The notes under the pieces are model-generated. The model searched no databases, was not told the origin of the DNA, and saw nothing but the letters and a program-made list of their open reading frames with translations. The position numbers were made by a program, and so were the translations under genes. From an uncultured Bacteroides sp. (lineage in GTDB: Bacteria > Bacteroidota > Bacteroidia > Bacteroidales > Bacteroidaceae): 64,000 nt of DNA. Location: NCBI GenBank assembly GCA_949296575.1, contig CASFPE010000035.1, positions 232,282 to 296,281 of the forward strand, given 5' to 3'. This document shows, one piece after another, positions 26,548-35,720 of this stretch. Numbering within the stretch: the stretch's first letter is position 1; every line of letters begins with the position of its first letter.

Positions 26548-27987
26548 TCAAAGGATGGCCTTCACGGTCTCCAACATGCCTTTCTCTTGGATGGACTTCA
26601 GGTTGGCCACCACCATGTCTGTCAGGCCGGGGATGGCATTCAAGTCCTCGTTCCAGATGGACTTCTGCGCCAACACTCCTTCAGCCACCTTGCGGATGTC
26701 GCCTGTCGCCCACAGGTCTTTCAGCAACTGCATGATTTCGGGCGCGTCGTTGGGCACGATTTCCGCGCCGTCTTCGCGCTTGCCGCCCTTGTAATACGTG
26801 ATGATGGCTGCCAATCCCAGAACCAAGCCTTTCGGCAGTTCGCCCTTGCGCTGCAAGTAAGTCTTCAGGCCGGGAAGGTCGCGCGTCTCATATTTCGGGA
26901 AAGAGTTCAGCATGATGCTGGTCACGGCGTGGTCCACAAACGGGTTGTTGAAGCGTTCCAGCACATCGTTGGCGAATTTCTCCAGTTCGTCTTTCGGCAG
27001 GTTCAGCGTCTCCATCAGTTCATCGAACATGACTTTGTGAATGAACTTGCCGACCACCGGGTGCTGGCAAGCGTCGCGCACGATGTTGATGCCCGACAAG
27101 TAGGCCACCGGCGACAATACCGTGTGAGGGCCGTTCAGCAACGTCACTTTCCTTTCATGGTAAGGCGCTTCGGAAGGCACGAAAAGCACGTTCAATCCTG
27201 CCTTGTCGGCGGGGAATTCCTTGGCTACTTCCTGCGGGGCCTCAATCACCCACAAGTGGAAGAACTCGGCCTGCACCACCATGTTGTCGTCGTATTGCAG
27301 TTTTTCCTTGATGGCGTCGATGTCCTTGCGCGGGAATCCCGGCACGATGCGGTCCACCAAAGTGGCATACACGCCGCAAGCTTCCTCGAACCACGCCTTG
27401 AAGTCGTTGCCCAAGTTCCACAGGTCGATGTACTGGTAAATGGTTTCTTTCAGCTTGTGGCCGTTCAGGAAAATCAATTCGCACGGGAAGATAATCAAAC
27501 CTTTCGTCTTGTCGCCGTTGAACGTCTTGAAACGATGGTACAACAGCTGGGTCAATTTTCCCGGATAAGAAGAAGCGGGCGCGTCGTCCAGCTTGCAGAC
27601 GGGGTCGAATGCAATGCCTGCCTCCGTGGTGTTGGAGATGACGAAACGCATTTCCGGCTGTTCGGCCAGCTTCATGAACGCATCGTTTTGCGTGTAAGGA
27701 TTCAAAGCGCGGCTGATCACGTCGATTTTCGTCAGGCTGTTCACTGGTTGCCCGTTGTCAAGCCCTTGCAAGTTGACGTGGTACAGGCAGTCTTGCTTGT
27801 TCAACATGTCCACCATTCCCTTCTCAATCGGCTGGACAACCACTACGCTGCTATTAAAATCAGTCTTCTCGTCCATGTTGTAGATAATCCAGTCCACAAA
27901 GGCGCGGAGGAAGTTTCCTTCGCCAAACTGGATGATTCTTTCAGGACGTTGCACTTTCAAAGCTGTTTCTTTGTTTAATGGTTTCAT
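26548..27987 (-). CDS. uxaB: Tagaturonate reductase (altronate oxidoreductase)
   Basis: 479 residues in the long-chain mannitol dehydrogenase family. The N-terminal IIQFGEGNFLRAFVDW segment (about 18-33) is the family's NAD-binding start. A catalytic-domain motif is visible in PHTVLSPVAYLSGINIVRDACQHPVVGKFI. The enzyme reduces D-tagaturonate to D-altronate with NADH in hexuronate catabolism, one step after the isomerase UxaC. The gene is divergent from uxaC, so the two successive steps share a regulatory region of 230 bases. UxaA (altronate dehydratase) and KDG kinase/aldolase are not in the window. Fructuronate reductase is an alternative from the same superfamily, but this start and length fit the Bacteroidales tagaturonate enzyme better. 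Confidence 0.93.
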   Translation of the reverse strand: MKPLNKETALKVQRPERIIQFGEGNFLRAFVDWIIYNMDEKTDFNSSVVVVQPIEKGMVDMLNKQDCLYHVNLQGLDNGQPVNSLTKIDVISRALNPYTQNDAFMKLAEQPEMRFVISNTTEAGIAFDPVCKLDDAPASSYPGKLTQLLYHRFKTFNGDKTKGLIIFPCELIFLNGHKLKETIYQYIDLWNLGNDFKAWFEEACGVYATLVDRIVPGFPRKDIDAIKEKLQYDDNMVVQAEFFHLWVIEAPQEVAKEFPADKAGLNVLFVPSEAPYHERKVTLLNGPHTVLSPVAYLSGINIVRDACQHPVVGKFIHKVMFDELMETLNLPKDELEKFANDVLERFNNPFVDHAVTSIMLNSFPKYETRDLPGLKTYLQRKGELPKGLVLGLAAIITYYKGGKREDGAEIVPNDAPEIMQLLKDLWATGDIRKVAEGVLAQKSIWNEDLNAIPGLTDMVVANLKSIQEKGMLETVKAIL

Positions 27988-28087
27988 AATTATTAAAATT
28001 TAATTTAACGGAATCTTATCGGGCGGCTCCTTCCCATGCAAGCAAAGGGAAAAAAGCCTTACCAAAGCCAATCATTAAAATTTGCTA

Positions 28088-28118
28088 CAAATTTACGAAC
28101 TTATTTTGCTGTGACAAA
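28088..28118 (-). promoter_or_regulatory. uxaB promoter
   Basis: On the minus strand, TTTG (28115-28118) is separated by exactly 19 bases from TAAATTTG (28088-28095), a full match to the Bacteroidota consensus. The transcript would have a leader of about 93 bases. Confidence 0.75.
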
Positions 28119-28135
28119 TAAATTGCTTATTTTCG
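28105..28135 (+). promoter_or_regulatory. uxaC promoter
   Basis: TTTG (28105-28108) is separated by exactly 19 bases from TATTTTCG (28128-28135), one mismatch from consensus. It overlaps the divergent uxaB promoter between 28105 and 28118, so RNA polymerase could probably occupy only one of them at a time. Confidence 0.65.
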
Positions 28136-28217
28136 TGTTCGATAACGGTTAATAAACTTAAATCTTATTGCTAATACCATTATTTCAATATACACAACAT
28201 TCAATTCTTAAAGCATT

Positions 28218-29624
28218 ATGAAAAAATTTATGGATGAAAACTTCTTGCTGCAAACCGAAACCGCGCAGAAGTTGTTTCACGAGCATGCGGCAAAGATGCC
28301 CATCATCGACTATCACTGCCACCTCAGCCCCAAAATGGTGGCCGACGACTACCAATTCAAGTCCATCACGGAAATATGGTTGGGAGGCGACCACTACAAA
28401 TGGCGCGCCATGCGTTCGAACGGAATCGACGAACGCTACTGCACCGGGAAAGACACCAGCGACTGGGAAAAGTTCGAGAAATGGGCAGAAACCGTTCCTT
28501 ATACCTTCCGCAACCCGCTTTACCACTGGACGCACCTGGAACTGAAGACAGCTTTCGGCATCAACAAAATCCTGAACCCCAAGACCGCACGGGAAATATT
28601 CGACGAATGCAACGAAAAGCTGCAAAAGCCGGAAATGTCGGCACGCAACCTGATGCGCCATTACCACGTGGAAACCGTCTGCACAACGGACGATCCGGTG
28701 GATTCTTTGGAATACCACATCCAGACAAGGGAAAGCGGGTTTGAAATCAAGATGTTGCCCGCATGGCGCCCAGACAAGGCCATGGCCGTAGAAGTGCCGG
28801 CCAACTTCCGCGCTTACATCGAGAAACTCTCCGAAGTGAGCGGCGTGAAGATCTCAAAATTCCAAGACGTGATCGACGCTTTGCGCAAACGCCACGACTT
28901 CTTCGCTGAACAAGGCTGCCGCCTCTCCGACCACGGCATCGAAGAATTCTATGCTGAAGACTACACGCAAGAGGAAATCGACCGTATATTTAATAAGGTG
29001 TATGGAGGCGCAGAACTGACAAAAGAGGAAATCCTGAAATACAAGTCGGCCATGCTGATAGAATTTGCCATCATGGACTATGAAAAGGGATGGACGCAAC
29101 AATTCCACTACGGGGCTATCCGCGACAACAACACCAAGATGTTCAAACTGTTAGGCCCTGACACGGGATTCGACTCCATCGGCGAATTCAACACGGCCAA
29201 AGCCATGTCGAAATTCCTCGACAAGCTCAACACGCAAGGAAAGCTGACGAAGACCATCCTTTACAACCTGAACCCCTGCGCCAACGAAGTGATTGCCACC
29301 ATGCTGGGCAACTTCCAGGACGGAAGCGTGCCGGGCAAGATACAATTCGGTTCTGGATGGTGGTTCCTGGATCAAAAGGACGGCATGGAGAAACAAATGA
29401 ACGCGCTGTCATTGTTAGGATTGTTGAGCCGCTTCGTCGGAATGTTGACCGACTCCCGCTCGTTCCTCTCCTACCCGCGCCACGAATATTTCCGCCGCAC
29501 GCTGTGCAACCTCTTGGGCAACGACATCGAAAACGGCGAGATACCGGCAGAAGAAATGGACCGCGTGAACCAAATGGTGGAAGACATTTGCTACTACAAC
29601 GCAAAGAACTTCTTCAACTTCTAA
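28218..29624 (+). CDS. uxaC: Glucuronate/galacturonate isomerase
   Basis: 468 residues, the family's usual length. The start MKKFMDENFLLQTETAQKLFHEHA is followed by MPIIDYHCHLSP (about 31-42), the HxH of the amidohydrolase-like barrel. Further motifs are VCTTDDPVDSLEYH near 155-168 and the C-terminal FVGMLTDSRSFLSYPRHEYFRRTLCNLLG. It isomerises D-glucuronate to D-fructuronate and D-galacturonate to D-tagaturonate, the entry step to the pathway served by uxaB. The substrates are consistent with growth on pectin or glucuronide-rich polysaccharides. It is divergent from uxaB and is followed by a long hairpin. Confidence 0.96.
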   Translation: MKKFMDENFLLQTETAQKLFHEHAAKMPIIDYHCHLSPKMVADDYQFKSITEIWLGGDHYKWRAMRSNGIDERYCTGKDTSDWEKFEKWAETVPYTFRNPLYHWTHLELKTAFGINKILNPKTAREIFDECNEKLQKPEMSARNLMRHYHVETVCTTDDPVDSLEYHIQTRESGFEIKMLPAWRPDKAMAVEVPANFRAYIEKLSEVSGVKISKFQDVIDALRKRHDFFAEQGCRLSDHGIEEFYAEDYTQEEIDRIFNKVYGGAELTKEEILKYKSAMLIEFAIMDYEKGWTQQFHYGAIRDNNTKMFKLLGPDTGFDSIGEFNTAKAMSKFLDKLNTQGKLTKTILYNLNPCANEVIATMLGNFQDGSVPGKIQFGSGWWFLDQKDGMEKQMNALSLLGLLSRFVGMLTDSRSFLSYPRHEYFRRTLCNLLGNDIENGEIPAEEMDRVNQMVEDICYYNAKNFFNF

Positions 29625-29637
29625 ACACATCTGACCC

Positions 29638-29668
29638 AGTTGGGATGGCATCGGATGCCATCCCAACT
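29638..29668 (+). terminator. Hairpin after uxaC
   Basis: A perfect 14-bp stem (29638-29651 with 29655-29668) has a three-base loop 14 bases past the stop. The following sequence is only weakly T-rich, so termination may be incomplete and upp could be partly read through. Confidence 0.7.
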
Positions 29669-29712
29669 TCTATATCCCCTATACATCACCAACCCCTTTA
29701 CAACCAAAAGAC

Positions 29713-30366
29713 GTGGACATCATCAACCTTAGCGCCCAAAACTCCATCCTCAGCCAATACCTTGCAGAAATCCGCAACAAAGACATCCAGACCGACCGGC
29801 TAAGGTTCAGGCGCAACATCGAACGAATCGGGGAAATCATGGCGTATGAAATCAGCAAGACTCTCAACTACCAAACGAAAGACATACAAACGCCATTAGG
29901 AACAGCCACCGTACACGTCCCCAAAGACCATGTGGTGATAGCCACTATCCTAAGAGCCGGGCTGCCTTTCCACCACGGATTCCTCAATTACTTCGACCAT
30001 GCGGAAAACGCTTTTGTCTCTGCATTCCGCCAATACAAAGACCCCCAGAACTTCGACATACACATCGAATACATCGCATCGCCAAGAATCGACGGGAAAA
30101 CATTGCTGCTCGTGGACCCGATGCTGGCCACAGGAAGCTCCATGGAACTGAGCTACCATGCCATCCAAACCAAAGGCACGCCCGCTTGCATCCACATCGC
30201 TTCCATCATCGCCAGCCAACAAGCTGTTGAACACATCCAAAAGACATTCCCTTCCGCCACGACGCACGTGTGGTGCGCTGCCATCGACCCTGCCATCGAC
30301 AACCATTCCTACATCGTTCCAGGCTTGGGGGATGCAGGCGACTTGGCCTACGGGGAAAAGGAATAA
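29713..30366 (+). CDS. upp: Uracil phosphoribosyltransferase
   Basis: 217 residues starting at a GTG (29713) that gives MDIINLSAQNSILSQYLAEIR, the expected family start; no ATG fits as well. RFRRNIERIGEIMAYEISKTL is the typical N-terminal segment, and the PRPP-binding loop is LLVDPMLATGSSM near 135-147. The C-terminus ...DPAIDNHSYIVPGLGDAGDLAYG binds uracil. It salvages uracil to UMP. It begins 88 bases after uxaC. The next gene, an ORF6N protein, is 38 bases downstream and probably unrelated in function. Confidence 0.95.
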   Translation: MDIINLSAQNSILSQYLAEIRNKDIQTDRLRFRRNIERIGEIMAYEISKTLNYQTKDIQTPLGTATVHVPKDHVVIATILRAGLPFHHGFLNYFDHAENAFVSAFRQYKDPQNFDIHIEYIASPRIDGKTLLLVDPMLATGSSMELSYHAIQTKGTPACIHIASIIASQQAVEHIQKTFPSATTHVWCAAIDPAIDNHSYIVPGLGDAGDLAYGEKE

Positions 30367-30404
30367 ACGCCCGATGCTCCCGCAAACAAAAGAAACAGAG
30401 CAAC

Positions 30405-30995
30405 ATGGAATTAGCCGTAATCCAAAGCAGAATTCATGAAATCAGAGGGCAACGGGTGATGCTGGATTTCGACCTGGCTGAAATGTATGGGATAGAAAAC
30501 AAATATTTAAAACGAGCGGTCAGAAACAATCTCAGAAGATTCCCGGCAGACTTCATGTTTGAACTGACGAAAGAAGAATGGGCTTCTTTAAGGTGCAATT
30601 TCAGCACCTTAAACAAAGGACGAGGCCAGCACCCCAAATACATGCCTTATGCATTTACCGAACAAGGCGTGGCCATGCTTTCTTCCGTGCTAAACAGCGA
30701 CTTGGCGATAGAAGTGAACATCAGCGTCATGCGGGCATTTGTAGCCATCCGCCAAGGGTTGCCGAAGGTGAGCAACCACAAAGAATTGGAAGAATTGAAA
30801 GCCCGCATCAAAGAATTGGAAGAAGCCAGCGAGGAGACAATGGCCGCAATCAACGATTTATCAGAAGACACCCGGAGGGAGTTGGACGACATTTACAAGG
30901 CATTATCTGAATTGGCCGTAAAGCAGAAGAAGCAACAAGAACGCCCCCAAATAGGATACCAAGCAATAAAGGAGCAACGGGAGAAGAACAAATAA
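30405..30995 (+). CDS. ORF6N domain-containing protein
   Basis: 196 residues from the ATG at 30405; a longer in-frame reading upstream runs through upp and lacks family features. Residues about 5-90 are the ORF6N domain (IHEIRGQRVMLDFDLAEMYGI...YLKRAVRNNLRRFPADFMFELT), a DNA-binding domain common in phage and plasmid regulators and in free-standing Bacteroidota genes. Residues ~125-165 form a Glu/Lys-rich coiled coil, and the tail is basic. A regulatory or anti-phage-type role is possible, but none can be assigned. It may be a domesticated phage gene; no other phage genes lie nearby. Confidence 0.85.
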   Translation: MELAVIQSRIHEIRGQRVMLDFDLAEMYGIENKYLKRAVRNNLRRFPADFMFELTKEEWASLRCNFSTLNKGRGQHPKYMPYAFTEQGVAMLSSVLNSDLAIEVNISVMRAFVAIRQGLPKVSNHKELEELKARIKELEEASEETMAAINDLSEDTRRELDDIYKALSELAVKQKKQQERPQIGYQAIKEQREKNK

Positions 30996-31034
30996 AAATC
31001 GCCCGTTGCCCATTCCATTGAGCAACCGGCGATT
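30994..31034 (-). terminator. Terminator of the tRNA-Arg transcript
   Basis: Arms 30997-31009 and 31022-31034 pair at 12 of 13 positions. On the minus strand the stem is followed by a short T run (30994-30998), 6 bases beyond the tRNA 3' end. It also lies just past the ORF6N stop on the plus strand. Confidence 0.7.
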
Positions 31035-31039
31035 CAATA

Positions 31040-31114
31040 TGGTAGTCCCGCCGGGAATCGAACCCGGATCTAAAGTTTAGGAAACTTTTGTTCTATCCAT
31101 TGAACTACAAGACC
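31040..31114 (-). tRNA. tRNA-Arg (anticodon CCU)
   Basis: The minus strand reads a full cloverleaf: acceptor GGTCTTG paired with CGGGACT through G-U pairs, D-arm with TTCAATGGATAGAAC, anticodon stem AAAGT/ACTTT around the loop TTCCTAA giving CCT, and T-arm CCGGG-TTCGATT-CCCGG. The CCA end is encoded (31040-31042). The sense codon read is AGG. Confidence 0.95.
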
Positions 31115-31130
31115 GCATCGGAAAACGCTG

Positions 31131-31161
31131 CAAAGGTAATCCTTTTTATGAATACGGCAAA
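31131..31161 (-). promoter_or_regulatory. tRNA-Arg promoter
   Basis: On the minus strand, TTTG (31158-31161) is followed after exactly 19 bases by TACCTTTG (31131-31138). This is a full consensus match starting 17 bases upstream of the tRNA 5' end. Confidence 0.85.
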
Positions 31162-31267
31162 AGGGTTATTTTAAATTCCTTTTCACGTTTTGTTAAATAA
31201 CGAAAAACAATTAAACTTTCCATGCACTTATCCATCTAATAAACATCAAATAGAAAATAGTCGAAAC

Positions 31268-33733
31268 ATGAGAAAGTTTTTAACCAGCATTTTAATCCAA
31301 GCAATATGCCTCCACATATATGCAATCGCCCCAGGCAGCATAAAAGGAAAAATCATTGATGCCCAAACAAAGGAAGCACTGGAGTTTGTGAATGTCAGAA
31401 TGCAAAAAGCAGACGGCAGCGTGCAAGGAGGCATCACGGATCAAGAAGGATTGTTCTACATCGACAACCTACCACTTGGCAACTACAGCCTTATCATATC
31501 TTACATGGGCTATAAAACCATTGAGAAAGAACTGTCCATCACAGCTTCCAACAGCAACATCGACCTCCGTACAATCCTTCTCTCGGAAGACAGCCAAGTA
31601 ATAGGCGAAGTGGAAGTCGTAGGGCAGAAATCGCAAATGAGATTTGAAATCGACAAAAAGGTCTTTAATGTGGACCAAGACATCTCGTCAACGGGAGGAA
31701 CGGCCAGCGACATCCTCAGCAACATCCCTTCGGTGGAAGTGGACAATGAAGGAGAAGTATCGCTCAGAGGAAACTCCAGCGTAACAATATGGATTAACGG
31801 GAAAGCTTCAGGACTGTCCGCAGACAACCGCGCACAAATCTTGGAACAAATGCCCGCTGAGACCATTGAAACCATAGAAGTCATCACCAACCCTTCGGCC
31901 AAATACAGCCCGGAAGGCACAGCGGGCATCATCAACATCGTGCTGAAAGAAGACAGGGAACCGGGATATTACGGCAGCGCACAAGTAGGCGCAGACACGG
32001 AAGGCGGCTACAATGCCAGCGCCAACATCAACTACAGCAGCAGCAAACTGGATGCTTATGCGAATGTGGGATACAGGCACCGCAGACGCGACGGAGGAGG
32101 ATACACCAACCGAACCAACATTTCCGAGACAGGCAACACCTACCTGAACCAAACATCAGAAAGCGAAAACAGCGGAAACAACTTGTTTGCACGCATCGGG
32201 CTGACCTATCACGCCACCTCCAAAGACCATCTCACCTTGAACGGATTCGGCATGTTCGGAGGAAGGGACAACAACAACACCATCAACTACCACAGCAACG
32301 TGCCGGGTTCATACATTACCAGCCAACGCATGTCAAACGCAAGCAACAACATGAACGGAGGAAACGTGGAAATGGGATACAAGCACGACTTCTCATCCAA
32401 AAGCAACATTGACTTCACCTTGTCATACAACAACTGGGGCATGAACAACTCCACACATTACACCCAAGACTCACAATATGAAGACGGAACAGAAACACAT
32501 TCCTACCAGCAACAAAACAATGACATACGCAACCATAACTGGGAAGCGCAGCTGGACTACACCAATACATTCAATGAAAAGCACAAATTGGAAGCCGGAT
32601 ACAAAGGCACGTTCTCAAAGGAAGACAGCCCGGTGGAAACATTCTCACGAATGGACGAAACAGCACCTTGGCAAGAAGACGAGAACTTATTCAACCGCTT
32701 CATCTACAATAAAAACGTGCATGCCATCTATGCCGTTTACTCCAGCAAAATAGACAAACTGGGCATCCAACTGGGATTAAGAGGGGAATATTCGCAAACA
32801 AGAACGAAATCATTGGCTTACGGACAAGGGAAAGGAGATGTGCCTTTCTTCGACGACGACTATTTCAGCCTGTTCCCCAGCGTATTCCTGTCGTATGCAC
32901 TTCCCAAAAACAATGAATTGCAAGTAAATTACACCCGACGCATCTCGCGCCCATGGGGAGGGCAACTCAACTCTTTCACCAACATATCCGACTCAGCAAA
33001 CATCTCTTTCGGCAACCCATTGCTTTCACCGGAGTTCTCAAACGCTTTTGAACTGAACTATATCAAGACTTGGGAAGCACACACGCTGTCTTTCTCGGGT
33101 TACTACCGCTCCACAAACGATGTCATCCAAAGAATCCGCTTCTTGGAAGACAACATCATGAAAACAACATTCGAGAACATCGCGAAAACACGTGCGGCAG
33201 GCATCGAACTGGTCGGGAAAAACAAATTATTTGATTTTTGGGACCTCACCACAACTGTCAACCTCTACTATTCCAAATTAGACGGGTTCACCTATCTGCC
33301 CGAAGGAGCTTCACAACCCGTCATCGGAGAACCGGAAGAAGACTTCTCATGGAATGCCCGCATGATAGCTAATTTCATGCTTCCCTACTCCATTTCCCTG
33401 CAAGTGACCGGCAACTACAATTCACAAAGAGTGGTGGCACAAGGACGACGAGAACCCAACTACTCTCTTGATGCCGGCATCAGAAAGTCATTCCTCGACC
33501 GGAAACTAAGCATCAGCCTCAACGCAAGAGACATCCTCAACTCAAGGAAATGGAGAACCATCACCAGTGGAGCAGGCTTCGAACAAGACTCGAAAAACTG
33601 GAGAGGCGGGCGGCGCATCGGCCTGACCGTCACCTACAGCTTTGGCAACATGAACCTAAGGAACAAGAAAGCCAATGCCAACAGCAATGAAGGGAACGGA
33701 AGCATGAACGAACCCATGGAAATGGACTTCTAA
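31268..33733 (+). CDS. TonB-dependent receptor-like outer membrane beta-barrel protein
   Basis: 821 residues from the ATG at 31268, which starts the signal peptide MRKFLTSILIQAICLHIYA; an earlier in-frame ATG-like start would put 26 polar residues ahead of it. Domains: carboxypeptidase-regulatory-like beta sandwich at about 22-105 (SIKGKIIDAQTKEALEFVNVRM), a plug-like segment at 115-215 (FNVDQDISSTGGTASDILSNIPSVEVDNEG...), then an outer membrane beta-barrel of the family-3 type to the end. It lacks the SusC signature and a SusD partner. These receptors are thought to import or sense small ligands such as peptides or metals. Its last 25 residues are an Asn/Glu-rich tail. It stands alone between tRNA-Arg and korA. 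Confidence 0.85.
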   Translation: MRKFLTSILIQAICLHIYAIAPGSIKGKIIDAQTKEALEFVNVRMQKADGSVQGGITDQEGLFYIDNLPLGNYSLIISYMGYKTIEKELSITASNSNIDLRTILLSEDSQVIGEVEVVGQKSQMRFEIDKKVFNVDQDISSTGGTASDILSNIPSVEVDNEGEVSLRGNSSVTIWINGKASGLSADNRAQILEQMPAETIETIEVITNPSAKYSPEGTAGIINIVLKEDREPGYYGSAQVGADTEGGYNASANINYSSSKLDAYANVGYRHRRRDGGGYTNRTNISETGNTYLNQTSESENSGNNLFARIGLTYHATSKDHLTLNGFGMFGGRDNNNTINYHSNVPGSYITSQRMSNASNNMNGGNVEMGYKHDFSSKSNIDFTLSYNNWGMNNSTHYTQDSQYEDGTETHSYQQQNNDIRNHNWEAQLDYTNTFNEKHKLEAGYKGTFSKEDSPVETFSRMDETAPWQEDENLFNRFIYNKNVHAIYAVYSSKIDKLGIQLGLRGEYSQTRTKSLAYGQGKGDVPFFDDDYFSLFPSVFLSYALPKNNELQVNYTRRISRPWGGQLNSFTNISDSANISFGNPLLSPEFSNAFELNYIKTWEAHTLSFSGYYRSTNDVIQRIRFLEDNIMKTTFENIAKTRAAGIELVGKNKLFDFWDLTTTVNLYYSKLDGFTYLPEGASQPVIGEPEEDFSWNARMIANFMLPYSISLQVTGNYNSQRVVAQGRREPNYSLDAGIRKSFLDRKLSISLNARDILNSRKWRTITSGAGFEQDSKNWRGGRRIGLTVTYSFGNMNLRNKKANANSNEGNGSMNEPMEMDF

Positions 33734-33864
33734 ACGACCGCTCTTTTTGCCGCAAATATTTTGCAGATTCATTTTACTTTCCGACATTTGCGCGAACGGA
33801 ATGCAGGCGGCCTGCGCCGCCGCATCCCGGCAACCTATTTTGATAATGACTAAAATGCAAAATT

Positions 33865-35718
33865 ATGGCAGAAGAAATGAGGGTTAAAGAATTAAAACAT
33901 GTCGTAGTCCGTTTCTCCGGCGACTCCGGCGACGGGATGCAATTAGCCGGGAACATTTTCTCCAACGTGTCTGCATCCGTAGGCAACGACATCAGTACAT
34001 TTCCTGATTATCCGGCAGACATTCGCGCCCCGCAAGGCAGTTTAAGCGGCGTTTCCGGATTTCAAGTGCATATCGGAGCCGGCAAAGTATTCACACCGGG
34101 CGACAAATGCGATGTCTTGGTAGCCATGAACCCTGCTGCACTGAAAACCCAATACAAGTTCTGCAAACCGCAATCACTCATCATCATTGACACAGACTCT
34201 TTCGGGAAGAAAGACTTGGAGAAAGCCCTGTTCACTTTGGAGAACCCGTTCTCTGAACTCGGAATAAAGAATGAGGTCATCAGCGTGCCTATCACATCTA
34301 TCTGCAAAGAAAGCCTCAAGGATTCGCAACTTGACAACAAAGCCGTTTTGCGATGCAAGAACATGTTCGCTTTAGGATTGGTATGCTGGCTGTTCAATCG
34401 TGACATCACCATCGCCGAAAAATTCTTACGTGAGAAATTTGCAAAAAAGCCTTTGGTGGCAGACGCAAATATCAAAGTGCTGAACGATGGATACAACTAC
34501 GGTGCCAACACTCACGCCAGCACTTCGCTCACCTACAAAATAGAGAGCAAAACACCTAAACAAAAAGGACGGTATACTGACATAAACGGCAACAAGGCCA
34601 CGGCCTACGGGCTGATTGCCGCCGCTGAGAAGGCCGGGCTGGAACTGTACCTCGGCTCCTACCCCATCACGCCAGCTACCGACATCCTGCACGAATTAGC
34701 CAAACACAAGTCATTAGGCATAAAAACCGTGCAATGTGAAGATGAAATTGCAGGCTGTTCATCAGCCATCGGTGCCGCATTCGCCGGCGATTTGGCTGTA
34801 ACCACCACGTCAGGCCCCGGCATCTGCCTGAAAAGCGAAGCCATGAACCTCGCCGTCATCACGGAACTCCCCTTAGTCATCATCGACGTGCAACGCGGAG
34901 GCCCCTCCACCGGGATGCCCACCAAGTCGGAACAAACCGACCTCCTGCAAGTGCTTTTCGGAAGAAACGGCGAAAGCCCGATGCCCGTCATCGCCGCCAC
35001 GTCGCCCACCAACTGCTTCGATGCAGCCTACACAGCTGCCAAAATTGCATTGGAACACATGACCCCCGTCGTATTGCTCACCGATGCATTCATCGCCAAC
35101 GGTTCTGCCGCATGGAGGCTTCCAGACTTAAACGAATATCCCGACATCAAGCCCCCCTACGTGACACCCGGCATGGAAGGCACTTGGACTCCTTTCCAAC
35201 GCAACCCGGAAACCGGCGCGCGCTACTGGGCGCTCCCCGGCACCAAAGGGTTCATGCACCGCATCGGCGGATTGGAAAAAAGCAATGAGACGGGAGCCAT
35301 CTCCACCGAACCAGAAAACCACCACCTCATGACGCTGCTCCGCCAAGAAAAAGTGGCCAAGATAGCCGAATGCATCCCCAACGTGGAAGTGCAGGGCGAC
35401 AAGGATGCTGACCTGCTCGTCGTGGGCTTCGGCGGGACATACGGCCACCTGTACGCCGCCGTTGAGGAAATGGTAGAAGAAGGCAAGAAAGTGGCCTTGG
35501 CACATTTCGAATTCATCAACCCCCTGCCGAAAAACACGGCCGAGGTGCTGCTCCGCTACAAGAAAGTGGTGGTGGCCGAGCAAAACATGGGGCAGTTCGC
35601 CAACTACCTCCGCATGAAGGTGCCGGGACTCGCCGTCAGCCAGTACAACCAAGTGAAAGGGCAGCCTTTCGTAGAAGAAGAATTAATCAAAGCATTCACT
35701 AAACTTTTGGAGGAATAA
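33865..35718 (+). CDS. korA: 2-oxoacid:ferredoxin oxidoreductase, alpha subunit
   Basis: 617 residues made of a gamma-type domain (about 1-190, HVVVRFSGDSGDGMQLAGNIFS) fused to the alpha domain (about 205-617, ATAYGLIAAAEKAGLELYLGSYPITPATDILHELA). This architecture is typical of the KorA/2-oxoglutarate type. With KorB it decarboxylates a 2-oxoacid oxidatively to an acyl-CoA, reducing ferredoxin, or runs in reverse. The beta gene begins two bases after the stop, so the pair is one operon. Whether the substrate is 2-oxoglutarate or a branched-chain oxoacid cannot be decided; branched-chain use would connect to the ptb-buk pair at 10.6-12.6 kb. Confidence 0.92.
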   Translation: MAEEMRVKELKHVVVRFSGDSGDGMQLAGNIFSNVSASVGNDISTFPDYPADIRAPQGSLSGVSGFQVHIGAGKVFTPGDKCDVLVAMNPAALKTQYKFCKPQSLIIIDTDSFGKKDLEKALFTLENPFSELGIKNEVISVPITSICKESLKDSQLDNKAVLRCKNMFALGLVCWLFNRDITIAEKFLREKFAKKPLVADANIKVLNDGYNYGANTHASTSLTYKIESKTPKQKGRYTDINGNKATAYGLIAAAEKAGLELYLGSYPITPATDILHELAKHKSLGIKTVQCEDEIAGCSSAIGAAFAGDLAVTTTSGPGICLKSEAMNLAVITELPLVIIDVQRGGPSTGMPTKSEQTDLLQVLFGRNGESPMPVIAATSPTNCFDAAYTAAKIALEHMTPVVLLTDAFIANGSAAWRLPDLNEYPDIKPPYVTPGMEGTWTPFQRNPETGARYWALPGTKGFMHRIGGLEKSNETGAISTEPENHHLMTLLRQEKVAKIAECIPNVEVQGDKDADLLVVGFGGTYGHLYAAVEEMVEEGKKVALAHFEFINPLPKNTAEVLLRYKKVVVAEQNMGQFANYLRMKVPGLAVSQYNQVKGQPFVEEELIKAFTKLLEE

Positions 35719-35720
35719 CC

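Noticed and set aside
26452..27978. A 508-codon open frame antisense to uxaB
   Set aside because: His/Val/Gln-rich translation without motifs; it is a mirror of the uxaB coding sequence.
30270..30404. Longer start for the ORF6N protein
   Set aside because: This extension lies inside upp in another frame and is Arg/Gly/Cys-rich; the ATG at 30405 starts directly before the domain.
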